NCBI GenBank assembly: GCA_905181955.1
Contig: CAJJAC010000008.1
Coordinates: forward strand, 1 to 64,000
Length of the DNA stretch: 64,000 nt
DNA from: SAR86 cluster bacterium SAR86B
Lineage (GTDB): Bacteria; Pseudomonadota; Gammaproteobacteria; Magnimaribacterales; D2472
Direction: 5' to 3'
The notes beneath the pieces were generated by a model. It was not told the origin of the DNA and ran no database searches. It worked only from the letters and a program-made list of their open reading frames with translations. Position 1 is the stretch's first letter. Each line of letters begins with the position of its first letter. The translations under genes and the position numbers were made by a program. This document shows positions 1-12,715 of the stretch, in pieces.

Positions 1-330
1 ATCCTCGCTCTTACCGTGCCGGCTAACGATGACATCACGCGGATCGCGCGTTACGTAAATGACATAGAGATTAGGATCGTCGATGACTCCTGGCATGTAC
101 AACGTATCTCTGGGTCGTTTCGTGATAACCACATCGTTGTTTTTTGCGGTTACGAGGTGAAAGCGAATCTCATGGTCATAATGCTTGTTTGTCCGAAAAC
201 AGGTGACCATCGCCTCGTGCAAGAGAGTAGTACCGGATCGCGGCGAGCAGGCAACAATGTGAATGTGCTTAAACAGACGTCAACTCCCTAGTGCGCCGTC
301 GAGGGCCGAATACTTCTTTTGCCAAAACAT
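1..330 (-). CDS. Sulfotransferase, N-terminal part only, with an in-frame stop
   Basis: The reverse strand encodes an open frame from base 279 down to the window edge that carries two sulfotransferase signatures. SPRSGTTLL, near the N-terminus, is the 5'-phosphosulfate (PAPS) binding loop. VIYVTRDPRDVIVSRHG, near the edge, is the 3'-phosphate motif. The family transfers sulfate from PAPS to a hydroxyl or amino acceptor; the acceptor here is unknown. No ATG, GTG or TTG lies between base 279 and the PAPS loop. The only good start is an ATG at 330-328, 16 sense codons upstream in the same frame and separated by a TGA at 282-280. The gene is therefore either nonsense-mutated or carries a base error there. 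The rest lies left of the window. G+C is about 50% here, well above the genes that follow, which suggests transfer or a joined contig. The opposite-strand frame 16-291 is an antisense shadow. Confidence 0.6.
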
Positions 331-563
331 TTTTTTTACACTCTTTACACTTACCTCTATGCATAAATTTATTTTGCCATGACTCTCTATAAATGTCTTA
401 TGAATACTCATAAGAGACCGCAAGTAGTCATATCAACCCCTCATGACTTTCGCTAACACGAAAAAATAGGTGAAATTTTTAGAGTAGTTTTTACCGGGGT
501 TGTTTTTTTGGAATTTTTAAAACACCCGCAGAATGCGAGGTAAAAGTTAAAACCTAGCTATGG
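331..563. other. Non-coding gap between sulfotransferase remnant and glmS
   Basis: No coding frame with family resemblance is visible. The stretch holds a perfect 8-bp inverted repeat at 396-415 (TCTTATGA, 4-base loop, TCATAAGA), T-rich runs and, at its right end, the likely terminator of the glmU-glmS transcript. Base composition falls from about 50% G+C left of base 300 to the AT-rich level seen in the rest of the window, so the change of origin probably lies near base 300-330. Confidence 0.4.
515..540 (-). terminator. Rho-independent terminator after glmS
   Basis: Read on the minus strand, CTCGCA, a TTC loop and TGCGGG form a 6-bp stem with one T-G pair (539-525), followed by TGTTTT. It starts 24 bases after the glmS stop. 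The stem is short, so this is a plausible but not strong intrinsic terminator. Confidence 0.4.
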
Positions 564-2390
564 CTACTCGACGGTGACTGACTTAGCTAAGTTCCTTGGT
601 TGGTCAATATCTGTGCCTCTTAAAAGGGCTACTTCATAAGAAAGCAGTTGAAGGGGGATGGTATAAATAATAGGTGTTAAAAGAAAGTCGCACTTAGGCA
701 TGCTTATCACAGCGCCATTATTTACATCCATAGTTACTGATGGATCTGCAAATACGTAAAGAGTTCCACCTCTAGCTTTGACTTCTTCTAAATTAGATAC
801 AAGCTTTTCTGCAATTTCACTCTCTGGGGCTAAAGCTATAACTGGCATATTTTCATCTATAAGCGCTAATGGTCCATGTTTAAGTTCGCCGGCTGGATAA
901 GCTTCAGCATGAATATATGAAATCTCTTTTAATTTTAAGGCACCCTCTTTTGCAATCGGGTAAAAGACTCCTCTTCCCAAGAAAAGCGCATTATCTTTGC
1001 TTGCTATAGCTGGTGCTATTGCTAAAATTTGATCTTTGAGCTTTAAAGTCTCATGAATAACTTCTGGTAAAGTCCTTAGTGCAGTAACCACTCGCTTTCT
1101 TAGTATTGGATTTAATTCTCTGCTTTTTGCTAAAGATAGTGCCAGGAGCATGAGGCCGGCAAGTTGAGTGGTAAATGCTTTGGTGGAAGCAACGCCAATC
1201 TCAGGCCCTGCATTAGTAAATAAAACAAAATCTGATTCTCTGGCTAAAGAGCTTGTTGGCACATTACAAATTCCAACCGAGCCTAGATAGTCTTTTTCTT
1301 TTGCGTATCTTAATGCAGCAAGGGTATCTGCGGTTTCGCCTGATTGGGAAATAGTAATTAATAAAGAGTTCTTATCAACATGGGGGTTCCTATACCTATA
1401 CTCACTTGCATAATCAACCTGACATGGAAGCTCAGAGATAGAGGAAAACCAATTGGCTGCTACTCGGCCGGCATGCAGGCTGGTTCCACAGGCTACTATT
1501 TGAATTCGCTCCACTTGTGCAAATAATTCAGCTGAACCCAGGCCAAAAATATTATCCAGCACATCATCGCCGCCTATTCTGCCATCAATGGTATTTAGAA
1601 TAGCTTGGGGCTGCTCATAAATTTCCTTTTCCATATAATGCTTATACTCACCTTTTGAAGTTGCCTGACTGGAAATATCTATCTTAGTAATCTCTCTGGT
1701 GACTTGTTTTTTGTTAGCATCAAAAATTGTATAGGCTTCTGCTGAAATTTCAGCCACATCGCCGTCTTCTAAAAAGATAAATTCATTGGTTAATTGACCA
1801 ATTGCCAAAGGGTCAGATGCAGCAAGTATTTCGTCTGTGCCTAGGCCCAATAATAAAGGTGACTTGTTTCTTGCAACTACAAGGCTTTCATTGTCGTTGA
1901 TATCAATAGCTGCAATGGCATAAGCCCCCTCTAGTTTGGCTTTTGCAAGATACATGGCATCAATCATGTTGTTGCTTTGTTTAAGATAAAGATCAAGCAA
2001 ATGGGCTATGAGTTCTGAGTCTGTTTGGGATAAAAATTCATAACCATCTTTGATCAAAGACTCTCTGAGTTCTATGTAATTTTCAATGATGCCGTTGTGA
2101 ACAATATAAACGTTATTTTTTGATTGGTGCGGATGAGCGTTTATTTCTGATGGCTCTCCATGGGTTGCCCATCTTGTATGCGCTATACCCAGCTTACTTT
2201 TTGGTTTTTCAGCAACCATTTTGTCTTCAAGTAACTGAACTTTTCCAAGCGCTCTAAGATGCGCTATTGAGTCGTTTTGATGCAGCGCTATGCCAGCAGA
2301 GTCATAGCCTCTGTACTCCATCTTATGAAGACCTTGTACTAAAAGTTTACCTACATTTCTAGTAGATGCAGCAGCTATAATTCCACACAT
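564..2390 (-). CDS. glmS: Glutamine-fructose-6-phosphate aminotransferase (isomerising)
   Basis: Makes glucosamine-6-phosphate from fructose-6-phosphate and glutamine, the first step toward UDP-GlcNAc for peptidoglycan and lipid A. The 608 residues match the usual length (E. coli 609). The protein starts MCGIIAA, which places the catalytic Cys at the mature N-terminus. A class II amidotransferase domain covers about residues 1-220 and includes TRWATHGEP and HNGIIENY. Two SIS sugar-isomerase domains follow, with CGTSLHAG, SQSGETADT and, near the C-terminus, KEISYIHAEAYPAGELKHGP. It ends DQPRNLAKSVTVE, as the family does. The start codon overlaps the glmU stop by one base (TAATG), so the two are translationally coupled. 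No glmS ribozyme is expected in this group, and none is visible. Confidence 0.97.
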   Translation of the reverse strand: MCGIIAAASTRNVGKLLVQGLHKMEYRGYDSAGIALHQNDSIAHLRALGKVQLLEDKMVAEKPKSKLGIAHTRWATHGEPSEINAHPHQSKNNVYIVHNGIIENYIELRESLIKDGYEFLSQTDSELIAHLLDLYLKQSNNMIDAMYLAKAKLEGAYAIAAIDINDNESLVVARNKSPLLLGLGTDEILAASDPLAIGQLTNEFIFLEDGDVAEISAEAYTIFDANKKQVTREITKIDISSQATSKGEYKHYMEKEIYEQPQAILNTIDGRIGGDDVLDNIFGLGSAELFAQVERIQIVACGTSLHAGRVAANWFSSISELPCQVDYASEYRYRNPHVDKNSLLITISQSGETADTLAALRYAKEKDYLGSVGICNVPTSSLARESDFVLFTNAGPEIGVASTKAFTTQLAGLMLLALSLAKSRELNPILRKRVVTALRTLPEVIHETLKLKDQILAIAPAIASKDNALFLGRGVFYPIAKEGALKLKEISYIHAEAYPAGELKHGPLALIDENMPVIALAPESEIAEKLVSNLEEVKARGGTLYVFADPSVTMDVNNGAVISMPKCDFLLTPIIYTIPLQLLSYEVALLRGTDIDQPRNLAKSVTVE

Positions 2391-3745
2391 TATTTTTTAT
2401 CCTTAGACCAATCTTCTTTGATTACCTGTTTGCCTCGGCCTACGGCCAAAGCATTATCTGGAACATCTTTAGTAATAACAGAGCCAGCTCCTACGTATGC
2501 ATTGTTGCCAATCTCAACTGGAGCAACGAGTGATGAATTGGTACCAATAAAACTATCACTGCCTATAGTGGTCTGATGTTTGTTAGTCCCGTCATAATTA
2601 CAAGTAATCGTTCCCGCGCCAATATTAGTATTCTCACCAACCTCCGCATCACCAAGGTAGGTAAAGTGATTGGCTTTAGCGCCTTTGCCTAAAGTGGTTT
2701 TTTTAGTTTCTACAAAGTTGCCAACTTTAGCTCCATCCTCAATTACGCTGCCCTCTCTTAGTCGAGCATAAGGGCCGATACTGCATTGTGAACCAACCTT
2801 TGCATTACACAGATGAGAAAAGGGCTCGATAGTTGTGTTATCGCCAATGACGACATCTTTTAAATAGTTGTTTGCGCCAATAGAAACTCCATTTCCAAGC
2901 TTAATATTGCCTTCCAATATCACATTGATATCAATTGAGCAGTCATTACCAGCATCTACGCTGCCTCTAACGTCTGTTCTTGATTTATCGGCTAGTGTGA
3001 TGCCTTTGTCTAATAAGTCTTGTGCGTTCATATTTCTTAGTATTGATTCAAGCGCCTCGAGTTCTGATTTACTGTTTGCTCCTCTTACCTCATCATTATT
3101 TGCGGTAACAGGTATTATATTAATACCTTTTGCAGAAATAATCTTAACTAGGTCAGTTAAATAAAACTCTTGAGCCGCATTATCATTGGTAACTTCTTGG
3201 AGTCCAGCCTCTAAAAGCTCTTGGTTTATGCATAAAATGCCTGTAAAAATTTCTTTAATAAGTTTTATATCAGCTGTTGCATCTTTTTCTTCAACTATAG
3301 CTTGGGCTATATTGTCAGCATTAGTAACCACTCTGCCATAACCAAAAGGATTATCTAGAGAGGTAGTAAGAATTGAGAAACCGTCCTTGGATTTTTTAAT
3401 TAATTCTCTTAAGGAGTCTTCTGATACCAAAGGAACATCGCCATATAGGACTAAGACCGTTTCATCCTTGCTGGTATGAGACATAGCGCTTTTTACAGCA
3501 TCAGCAGTACCAAGTTGATTGGTTTGAATGACTGTAGAAACATCACCTTCTATGTTTTGGAGATGCTTTAAAACCCCGTCTTTGTCATGTCCTAAAACAA
3601 CTGTAGATTTTGAATGAAGATTTGCTGTCGTTCTTAGAACTCTTTGGAGCATAGACATGCCACCAATGGTTTGGAGAACTTTAGCTTTATTAGATTTCAT
3701 TCTAGAGCCAGCTCCGGCTGCAAGAATAATAGTATGTATTTTCAC
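2390..3745 (-). CDS. glmU: Bifunctional GlcN-1-P acetyltransferase / UDP-GlcNAc pyrophosphorylase
   Basis: Acetylates glucosamine-1-phosphate and then couples it to UTP to give UDP-GlcNAc. The N-terminal nucleotidyltransferase domain (about 1-225) shows LAAGAGSRMKSNKAKVLQ with the PPi-releasing Arg and Lys. QLGTADAV and LYGDVPLV follow. The C-terminal half is a left-handed beta-helix of hexapeptide repeats (IGANNYL, IGPYARLREGS, GNFVETKK, YLGDAEVGE, NIGAGTITCNYDG) that forms the acetyltransferase trimer. At 451 residues the length is normal. It lies between atpC and glmS, as in E. coli; a 25-base gap separates it from atpC, so it may be the tail of the ATP synthase transcript. Confidence 0.96.
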   Translation of the reverse strand: MKIHTIILAAGAGSRMKSNKAKVLQTIGGMSMLQRVLRTTANLHSKSTVVLGHDKDGVLKHLQNIEGDVSTVIQTNQLGTADAVKSAMSHTSKDETVLVLYGDVPLVSEDSLRELIKKSKDGFSILTTSLDNPFGYGRVVTNADNIAQAIVEEKDATADIKLIKEIFTGILCINQELLEAGLQEVTNDNAAQEFYLTDLVKIISAKGINIIPVTANNDEVRGANSKSELEALESILRNMNAQDLLDKGITLADKSRTDVRGSVDAGNDCSIDINVILEGNIKLGNGVSIGANNYLKDVVIGDNTTIEPFSHLCNAKVGSQCSIGPYARLREGSVIEDGAKVGNFVETKKTTLGKGAKANHFTYLGDAEVGENTNIGAGTITCNYDGTNKHQTTIGSDSFIGTNSSLVAPVEIGNNAYVGAGSVITKDVPDNALAVGRGKQVIKEDWSKDKK

Positions 3746-3770
3746 AATAATTTAAAGTTAAAGACTAACC

Positions 3771-4184
3771 TTAAATGTTTTTGCGCAGTTTTTGAATAGT
3801 TTTTAATCTTGCGACAGCTTCGACGAGTTGCGCTGCTGCTTTTGCGTAGTCAATTGTTGACTGCTGATCGGCTAAACTTTGCTCTGCTGCCTCTTTAGCT
3901 TTTAAGGCTTCTGATTCATCTAGACTATCTGCTCTTTCGGCTGTATCAGACAAAATAGTAACCATGTCTGGTTGAACTTCAACAAAGCCGCCTGAGCAAA
4001 AAAAGGTTTCTTCTTCTGAGCCATTTTGAACTCTAACAGGCCCAGGTGCTAGGCCTGTTAACAAAGGTGTATGTCCGGGCGCTATACCAAGCTCGCCTAG
4101 TGATCCAGTAGCAAAAACCATAGTGGCCTCACCTGAATATATTTCCTCACTCGAGGACACTATGCTGATCTTAATATTGCTCAT
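3771..4184 (-). CDS. atpC: ATP synthase F1 epsilon subunit
   Basis: Central-stalk epsilon subunit, which couples rotation to catalysis and can inhibit hydrolysis. The beta-sandwich N-terminal domain (about 1-85) includes GSLGELGIAPGHTPLLTGLAPGPVRV and a conserved GGFVEVQPDMVTILSDTAERAD segment. A C-terminal helical hairpin ends KTIQKLRKNI. At 137 residues it is of normal length. It is the last atp gene; two bases separate it from the atpD stop. Confidence 0.95.
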   Translation of the reverse strand: MSNIKISIVSSSEEIYSGEATMVFATGSLGELGIAPGHTPLLTGLAPGPVRVQNGSEEETFFCSGGFVEVQPDMVTILSDTAERADSLDESEALKAKEAAEQSLADQQSTIDYAKAAAQLVEAVARLKTIQKLRKNI

Positions 4185-4186
4185 AC

Positions 4187-6458
<2,272 letters not shown>

Positions 6459-6476
6459 TTCTTATTTCTTATTTCG

Positions 6477-8021
6477 TTAAAAGGTTTGTGTTTTCTTGAA
6501 AGATTCAACAAGTTCCGTGAATTGCTTTTCAATACCATCATCCCAATCGCCGGTATCATTAATTTGTTTTTCAAGATCACTTTTCTCAGCTGTTAAGTAG
6601 CCATGTAGTGCTTCTTCAAAAGCTAAAATTTTGTTCACTTCCACATCTGCCAAATAACCTCTATCTGCAGCAAATAAGCTTAGCGCTTGTTGAGCTACTG
6701 ACATGGGTGCAAATTGCTTTTGTTTTAAAAGCTCTGTAAATGCTCGTCCATTTGCAAGCTGTTGCTTTGTTGCGTCATCTAAATCAGATGCAAATTGGGA
6801 GAAGGCTGCTAGTTCACGATACTGAGCTAAAGCTGTTCTAACTCCACCAGCAAGTTTTTTCATAATTTTAGTTTGTGCCGCTCCACCAACTCTTGAAACA
6901 GAGAGACCTGCATTAATAGCTGGTCGTATTCCTGAATTAAATAATTCAGTCTCAAGATAAATCTGACCATCTGTAATTGAAATTACATTAGTTGGAACAA
7001 AAGCCGAAACATCGCCTGCTTGAGTTTCAATAATAGGCAGTGCTGTTAAAGATCCTGTTTTGCCTTTAACTTTTCCGCCGGTAGCTTTTTCAACATAGTC
7101 AGCATTAACTCTAGCTGCTCTTTCTAATAATCTTGAATGTAGATAGAAAACATCTCCTGGATATGCTTCTCTTCCTGGAGGACGTTTTAATAGCAAGGAT
7201 ACCTGTCTATAGGCTACCGCTTGCTTAGATAAATCATCATATACAATAAGAGCATCTTCACCCTTATCTCTGAAATATTCTCCCATTGAACACCCGGCAT
7301 ATGCTGAAAGATATTGCATAGGGGCTGGATCAGACGCTGAGGCTGAAACCACAGTTGTATGCTCCATAGCTCCATGTTCTTCTAATTTTTTAACAACACT
7401 AGCAACAGTCGATTGTTTTTGACCAATGGCAACATAGATACATTTAACCCCTGTGCCTTTTTGGTTAATAATCGCATCAATAGCTACAGCAGTTTTTCCT
7501 GTTTGTCTGTCGCCAATAATAAGCTCTCTTTGACCTCTGCCAATTGGAACCATGGCATCAATGGCTTTTAGTCCAATTTGGACCGGTTGATCAACGGATT
7601 GACGAGCAATAACACCAGGGGCAACAACCTCAACAGGGGCAGTCGCTTCAGCTTTTATTTCACCCTTACCATCGATTGGAGCACCTAAAGTATTAACTAC
7701 TCTTCCTAGTAACGCTTCCCCAACAGGAACCTCTAGAATTCTTCCTGTACAAACAACTTTTTGGCCCTCAATAAGCTCCAAGTAGTCACCAAGCACAACA
7801 GCGCCAACTGAATCTTGCTCTAAGTTGAGCGCAAGACCAAAAGTCCCGTTCTCAAACTCTATTAATTCACCATACATAACATCGCCCATGCCGTGTATTC
7901 GAACAATACCGTCAGAAATACTAACGATAATGCCCTCATTCTTTCTTTCTGCAGATAAATCTAAGCCTGCTATTTTGTCTTTTAGGACGCTTGAGATTTC
8001 AGATGGATTTAATTGACTCAT
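6477..8021 (-). CDS. atpA: ATP synthase F1 alpha subunit
   Basis: Non-catalytic nucleotide-binding subunit of F1. It starts [17 protein letters not shown]. The Walker A loop [13 protein letters not shown] lies near residue 170. [24 protein letters not shown]-like [26 protein letters not shown] and the Arg-finger stretch [22 protein letters not shown] follow. The 514 residues match the family. Nine bases separate it from the atpH stop. Confidence 0.97.
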   Translation of the reverse strand: MSQLNPSEISSVLKDKIAGLDLSAERKNEGIIVSISDGIVRIHGMGDVMYGELIEFENGTFGLALNLEQDSVGAVVLGDYLELIEGQKVVCTGRILEVPVGEALLGRVVNTLGAPIDGKGEIKAEATAPVEVVAPGVIARQSVDQPVQIGLKAIDAMVPIGRGQRELIIGDRQTGKTAVAIDAIINQKGTGVKCIYVAIGQKQSTVASVVKKLEEHGAMEHTTVVSASASDPAPMQYLSAYAGCSMGEYFRDKGEDALIVYDDLSKQAVAYRQVSLLLKRPPGREAYPGDVFYLHSRLLERAARVNADYVEKATGGKVKGKTGSLTALPIIETQAGDVSAFVPTNVISITDGQIYLETELFNSGIRPAINAGLSVSRVGGAAQTKIMKKLAGGVRTALAQYRELAAFSQFASDLDDATKQQLANGRAFTELLKQKQFAPMSVAQQALSLFAADRGYLADVEVNKILAFEEALHGYLTAEKSDLEKQINDTGDWDDGIEKQFTELVESFKKTQTF

Positions 8022-8030
8022 TTTTTTACC

Positions 8031-8567
8031 TTAAAAATTTAATTGGTTTACTAGTTTTTTGACTCTTCCTCTTATGGAAAGGTCTAAAGTTTCATCACCA
8101 ACCTTTAAAGACATGCCGCCCATTATAGAGGCATCTTCTTTAAAGTTGATGTTCGCACTTGCTCCATGCAAAGCTTGAAGTTTGTTAATAATAGTTTGTT
8201 TTGATTCAGCGCTTGGCTCAGAGGCAACGATGACCTCTATTGAGCTTTGATTGTTATGCTCTTGAAGTAATTCCTGATAAATATCAAAAATAGCACTTAG
8301 GAGATTTAATCTGCCATTTTCTGCTAAAACATCTATAAGGCGTTTAGTCAGGTTTGATAATTCTGCATCAAAAACACTTATCAGTTTTGCTGCCGTTTCT
8401 GTTTTAGAAAGTTCTGGGTTTTCTATAATTTTATTTATTTGCTCTGTTTGAATAGCTTGGCCTAAAAGATTAAGTTCGTTTTCAACAGAATTAACTTCGC
8501 CCGCCTCTAAAGCGGCAGAAAATATTGCTTTCGCATATGGTCTGGCTAATGAGGTGAGTTCAATCAT
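8031..8567 (-). CDS. atpH: ATP synthase F1 delta subunit
   Basis: Peripheral-stalk subunit that joins b2 to the top of F1. The 178-residue protein begins with ARPYAKAIFSAALEAGEV, the family N-terminal helix, and ends with the conserved GGMSLKVGDETLDLSIRGRVKKL segment. Sequence outside these ends is poorly conserved, as usual for the family. It lies two bases after atpF, in the canonical place before atpA. Confidence 0.94.
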   Translation of the reverse strand: MIELTSLARPYAKAIFSAALEAGEVNSVENELNLLGQAIQTEQINKIIENPELSKTETAAKLISVFDAELSNLTKRLIDVLAENGRLNLLSAIFDIYQELLQEHNNQSSIEVIVASEPSAESKQTIINKLQALHGASANINFKEDASIMGGMSLKVGDETLDLSIRGRVKKLVNQLNF

Positions 8568-8569
8568 TT

Positions 8570-9040
8570 CTATAGTTCCGCTGCAGCTTTCTTAAGAAGA
8601 TCATCGTGCTTCTCAGGAGAAATTTCTTGATCCAAGATTTTTTGAGTTGTATCAATGATAATTTCAGACATCTGTGATTTTAATTCTTCTTTTGCATTAT
8701 TTGTTTCATTCTCAATAGTTTTAGACGCTGAGGATAAAATCTTTTCAGCTTCATCTTGAGCTTTGTTTTTGGCATCGCTCACTATTTGAGAAGCTCTTTG
8801 GTTAGCTTTATCAATTAACTCTGAAGCTTCTACTTTTGCTTTATTTAGTTCTTTATCAAAAGCAAGTTGAGCTTCTTCTAATGAGTCATCTGCTTTTTTA
8901 GCAGCCTCTAACCCATCAGCTATTCTTTTTTCGCGCTCAGCCATGGCAGCAATAATTGGCGGCCATACATACTTCCAGCATATAGCCACAAAAATAACAA
9001 AAGCTATAGTTTGTCCGAATAAGGTGGCATTAATATTCAT
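8570..9040 (-). CDS. atpF: ATP synthase Fo b subunit
   Basis: Stator b subunit. One N-terminal membrane helix (about residues 5-25, [25 protein letters not shown]) is followed by a long, charged, Ala-rich dimerising coiled coil ([20 protein letters not shown] onward), ending with a delta-binding tail. At 156 residues it matches E. coli. A single b gene is present, so the stator is a homodimer. It lies between atpE and atpH. Confidence 0.95.
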   Translation of the reverse strand: MNINATLFGQTIAFVIFVAICWKYVWPPIIAAMAEREKRIADGLEAAKKADDSLEEAQLAFDKELNKAKVEASELIDKANQRASQIVSDAKNKAQDEAEKILSSASKTIENETNNAKEELKSQMSEIIIDTTQKILDQEISPEKHDDLLKKAAAEL

Positions 9041-9046
9041 TCTAAA

Positions 9047-9280
<234 letters not shown>

Positions 9281-9297
9281 TCAAAAATGAGGATCTA

Positions 9298-10460
<1,163 letters not shown>

Positions 10461-10493
10461 GTGTATAAAAAAATATTAGGAATACAGGCGAGA

Positions 10494-10522
10494 ATTATAG
10501 AAAGATAACGCCTGAAGAACAA
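10494..10522 (-). promoter_or_regulatory. Sigma-70-type promoter of the atp operon
   Basis: On the minus strand a -35 box TTGTTC (10522-10517), a 17-base spacer and a perfect -10 box TATAAT (10499-10494) lie upstream of the atpI start at 10460. The predicted transcription start is near 10487, giving a leader of about 27 bases. This is the clearest promoter in the window and fits a highly expressed operon. Confidence 0.6.
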
Positions 10523-10540
10523 GTGATTTAAGTCTTTAAG

Positions 10541-11371
10541 TTAGACTAATTTGCTAATAATATTTTCTAACTCTTCTGCTGTTGAGTAATGTATTGAGAC
10601 TTTGCCGTTTTTTTTGTTTTTTGCATCAATTTCTATCCTGTGACCAAAACCTTCTGACATCTCTTGTTCGATATTTAAAAGGTCTTTAGATTTTATTTTT
10701 GAAGGGGTTTTGTTTGGTTTTTTAGAGATTAAAGTTTGTGCCTCTCTAACCGTTAAGTTTGATTCAATAATTTGCTTTGCAAGGTTTGATGCTTTGTCGG
10801 CATCAAGCGAAACAAGGAGTTTTGCATGGCCTTTTTCCAAGCCTCCTTGTGATAAAAGATCTAGCACTGACGCTGGTAGTGATAATAATCGAAGCGAATT
10901 CGCTATCGTGCTTCTAGCTTTTCCTGTTGTTCTAGCTACATCTTCTTGGGTTAATCCAAACTCTCTTTTTAGCCTATCGTAACCTCTAGCTTCTTCAACA
11001 GCATTAAGGTCTTCTCTTTGAAGGTTTTCGATCAGCGCAGCCTCTAGGGCGCTTTGATCTTCTTTTTGATCAATCAAACATGGAATTGAATCAAGCCCTG
11101 CTTTTTTTGAAGCTCTTAAGCGTCTTTCTCCAGCTATAACCTCAAAAGCATTAAACCCAACCTCTCTTACAAGAATTGGTGAAAGTACGCCGTGTTTTTG
11201 TATAGAAGAGGAAAGCTCAGAAATTTTTTCTTCATTAAAGTCTTGTCTGGGCTGAAATCTTCCTGGTGATATTTCTGATATTTGTATTTCTTTTACCGAT
11301 CTTTGGATTGGGCCCTGTGTTGATCCAAGAAGGGCATCTAATCCCCTGTTTAAAACTTTTTTATCAGACAT
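10541..11371 (-). CDS. parB: Chromosome-partitioning protein ParB
   Basis: CTP-dependent DNA clamp that loads at parS and spreads. The N-terminal ParB/Srx domain includes ISPGRFQPRQDF, GVLSPILVREV and GERRLRASKKAGLDSIPCLI. ALIENLQREDLNAVEEARGY and a helix-turn-helix (LTQEDVARTTGKARSTIANSLRLLSLP) follow. A C-terminal dimerisation segment ends the 276-residue protein. The N-terminus MSDKKVLNRGLDALLG resembles Pseudomonas Spo0J. It overlaps parA by 8 bases. A likely target site lies at 21750-21765. Confidence 0.95.
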   Translation of the reverse strand: MSDKKVLNRGLDALLGSTQGPIQRSVKEIQISEISPGRFQPRQDFNEEKISELSSSIQKHGVLSPILVREVGFNAFEVIAGERRLRASKKAGLDSIPCLIDQKEDQSALEAALIENLQREDLNAVEEARGYDRLKREFGLTQEDVARTTGKARSTIANSLRLLSLPASVLDLLSQGGLEKGHAKLLVSLDADKASNLAKQIIESNLTVREAQTLISKKPNKTPSKIKSKDLLNIEQEMSEGFGHRIEIDAKNKKNGKVSIHYSTAEELENIISKLV

Positions 11372-12125
11372 TTTCCACCCTTCTTATTAGCTCGCCAGCA
11401 AGTGCAAGATATGCTTTTGCGCCATAGGAGTTAGGCATATATTGTAATGCTGCAACCCCGTGACTTGGGGCTTCTGCAAGTTTAATGTTTCTTGGTATTA
11501 TTGTATTAAACAAGATGCTAGAAAAGTGTGCTTCCAGTTCTTCTGATACCTCTTTTGCCAAATTATTTCTCATATCTACCATGGTTCTAATAATACCCAA
11601 AACTCTGTTTGATGACAGATTTTTATTTGAAAGGGATTGAATTGTGTCCATGAGCCCAGATATTCCTTCGAGCGAATAGTATTCACACTGAAGAGGGATA
11701 AGTGTTCCTGATGCAGCAAAAAGCGCCTCTATTGTTAGTTGATTTAGTGTTGGCGGGGTATCAATTATGGTGTAATCAAAATCCGTGGTTATTGTTTTAA
11801 TGGTTTTGGCTAAAAATTGTTGTTGGTTTTGATTGCGTATTCCAATCTCTAGGGCTAAAAGGTCTTGCCCGCCTGGGAGTATTTGGTAACCGCCTGAGCT
11901 TTCATAAATACTCTCATTGATAGAAATATTGTCGAAAAATATCTCATAAAGAGTGTTGGGGCTTTCTTCTTTAATCCCAGCTGCTGTTGTTGCGTTGCCC
12001 TGTGGGTCTAAGTCTATTAATAAAACTTTTCTTTTTGTAGCCGCTAGGCTTGCTGCAAGATTAACAGCTGTTGTGGTTTTGCCAACTCCGCCTTTTTGGT
12101 TTGCTATAGCTATTACTTTATTCAA
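11364..12125 (-). CDS. parA: Chromosome-partitioning ATPase ParA (Soj)
   Basis: Deviant Walker ATPase that moves ParB-parS complexes over the nucleoid. MNKVIAIANQKGGVGKTTTAVNLAASLA is the signature P-loop, with both conserved lysines. LLIDLDPQGNATT and FDYTIIDTPPTLNQLTIEAL follow. At 253 residues it belongs to the short chromosomal type without an N-terminal DNA-binding domain. It overlaps rsmG by four bases (ATGA) and parB by eight, so rsmG-parA-parB is one coupled unit. Confidence 0.95.
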   Translation of the reverse strand: MNKVIAIANQKGGVGKTTTAVNLAASLAATKRKVLLIDLDPQGNATTAAGIKEESPNTLYEIFFDNISINESIYESSGGYQILPGGQDLLALEIGIRNQNQQQFLAKTIKTITTDFDYTIIDTPPTLNQLTIEALFAASGTLIPLQCEYYSLEGISGLMDTIQSLSNKNLSSNRVLGIIRTMVDMRNNLAKEVSEELEAHFSSILFNTIIPRNIKLAEAPSHGVAALQYMPNSYGAKAYLALAGELIRRVENV

Positions 12126-12715
12126 TTTTGTTTAGTGATTACAAGAATGTGTCTTTCTTCATATTTGTTTTTAATTCTGATTATTTCATACTTGTGTTCT
12201 TTTTTGTTTATAGTTTCTATCTCTTCTAGAATTTTTTCTTCTTTACCCTTTAGCAGCAAATACCTTCCTCCTGTTTGTAAAAATGGGTTGCATATATTAA
12301 TTATGTTTTGGGTTTGTGAGAACGCCCTTGCTGTCACCACATCAAAGATTCCTATATCTGATTTGTTTGTAAGGTGTTCCTCTTGAACTTTTATGTTTAG
12401 TATTTCAAGCTTCCTAATGGTCTTCTTTAAGAAATATGTTTTCTTTTTATTTGACTCTACAAGGGTTATTTTGGTGTCTGGTCTTATGATGCCAATAAGC
12501 ATTCCGGGAAAACCCGCGCCTGTGCCAACATCTAATATTTTATCGTTTTTTTCAATAAATTTTATTAGTGGCATACAGTCGTTGATGTCCTTTTGGTATA
12601 TCTCTTCAATTGATTTTCTTACAAAAAGGTTATGGGCTTTGTTATATCGAAAAGCTTCCTCTACAAAGGTTTGTATTTTTTGCTCTTGGTTTTTAGGCAG
12701 GTCTAGGTTATGCAT
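12122..12715 (-). CDS. rsmG: 16S rRNA (guanine-527-N7) methyltransferase
   Basis: Methylates G527 of 16S rRNA with S-adenosylmethionine. Residues 60-100 form the SAM site, with ILDVGTGAGFPGMLIGIIRPD and the ribose-binding segment TLVESNKKKTYFLKK. IFDVVTARAF and LLLKGKEEKILEE follow. It is 197 residues, slightly short, and rich in Lys, Ile and Asn. It sits between mnmG and parA, the usual gidA-gidB context, and overlaps mnmG by 8 bases. Confidence 0.93.
   Translation of the reverse strand: MHNLDLPKNQEQKIQTFVEEAFRYNKAHNLFVRKSIEEIYQKDINDCMPLIKFIEKNDKILDVGTGAGFPGMLIGIIRPDTKITLVESNKKKTYFLKKTIRKLEILNIKVQEEHLTNKSDIGIFDVVTARAFSQTQNIINICNPFLQTGGRYLLLKGKEEKILEEIETINKKEHKYEIIRIKNKYEERHILVITKQN

Noticed and set aside
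16..291. A 91-codon plus-strand frame at the left edge
   Set aside because: It has no family features, while the opposite strand over the same bases carries two sulfotransferase motifs; the plus frame is a shadow.
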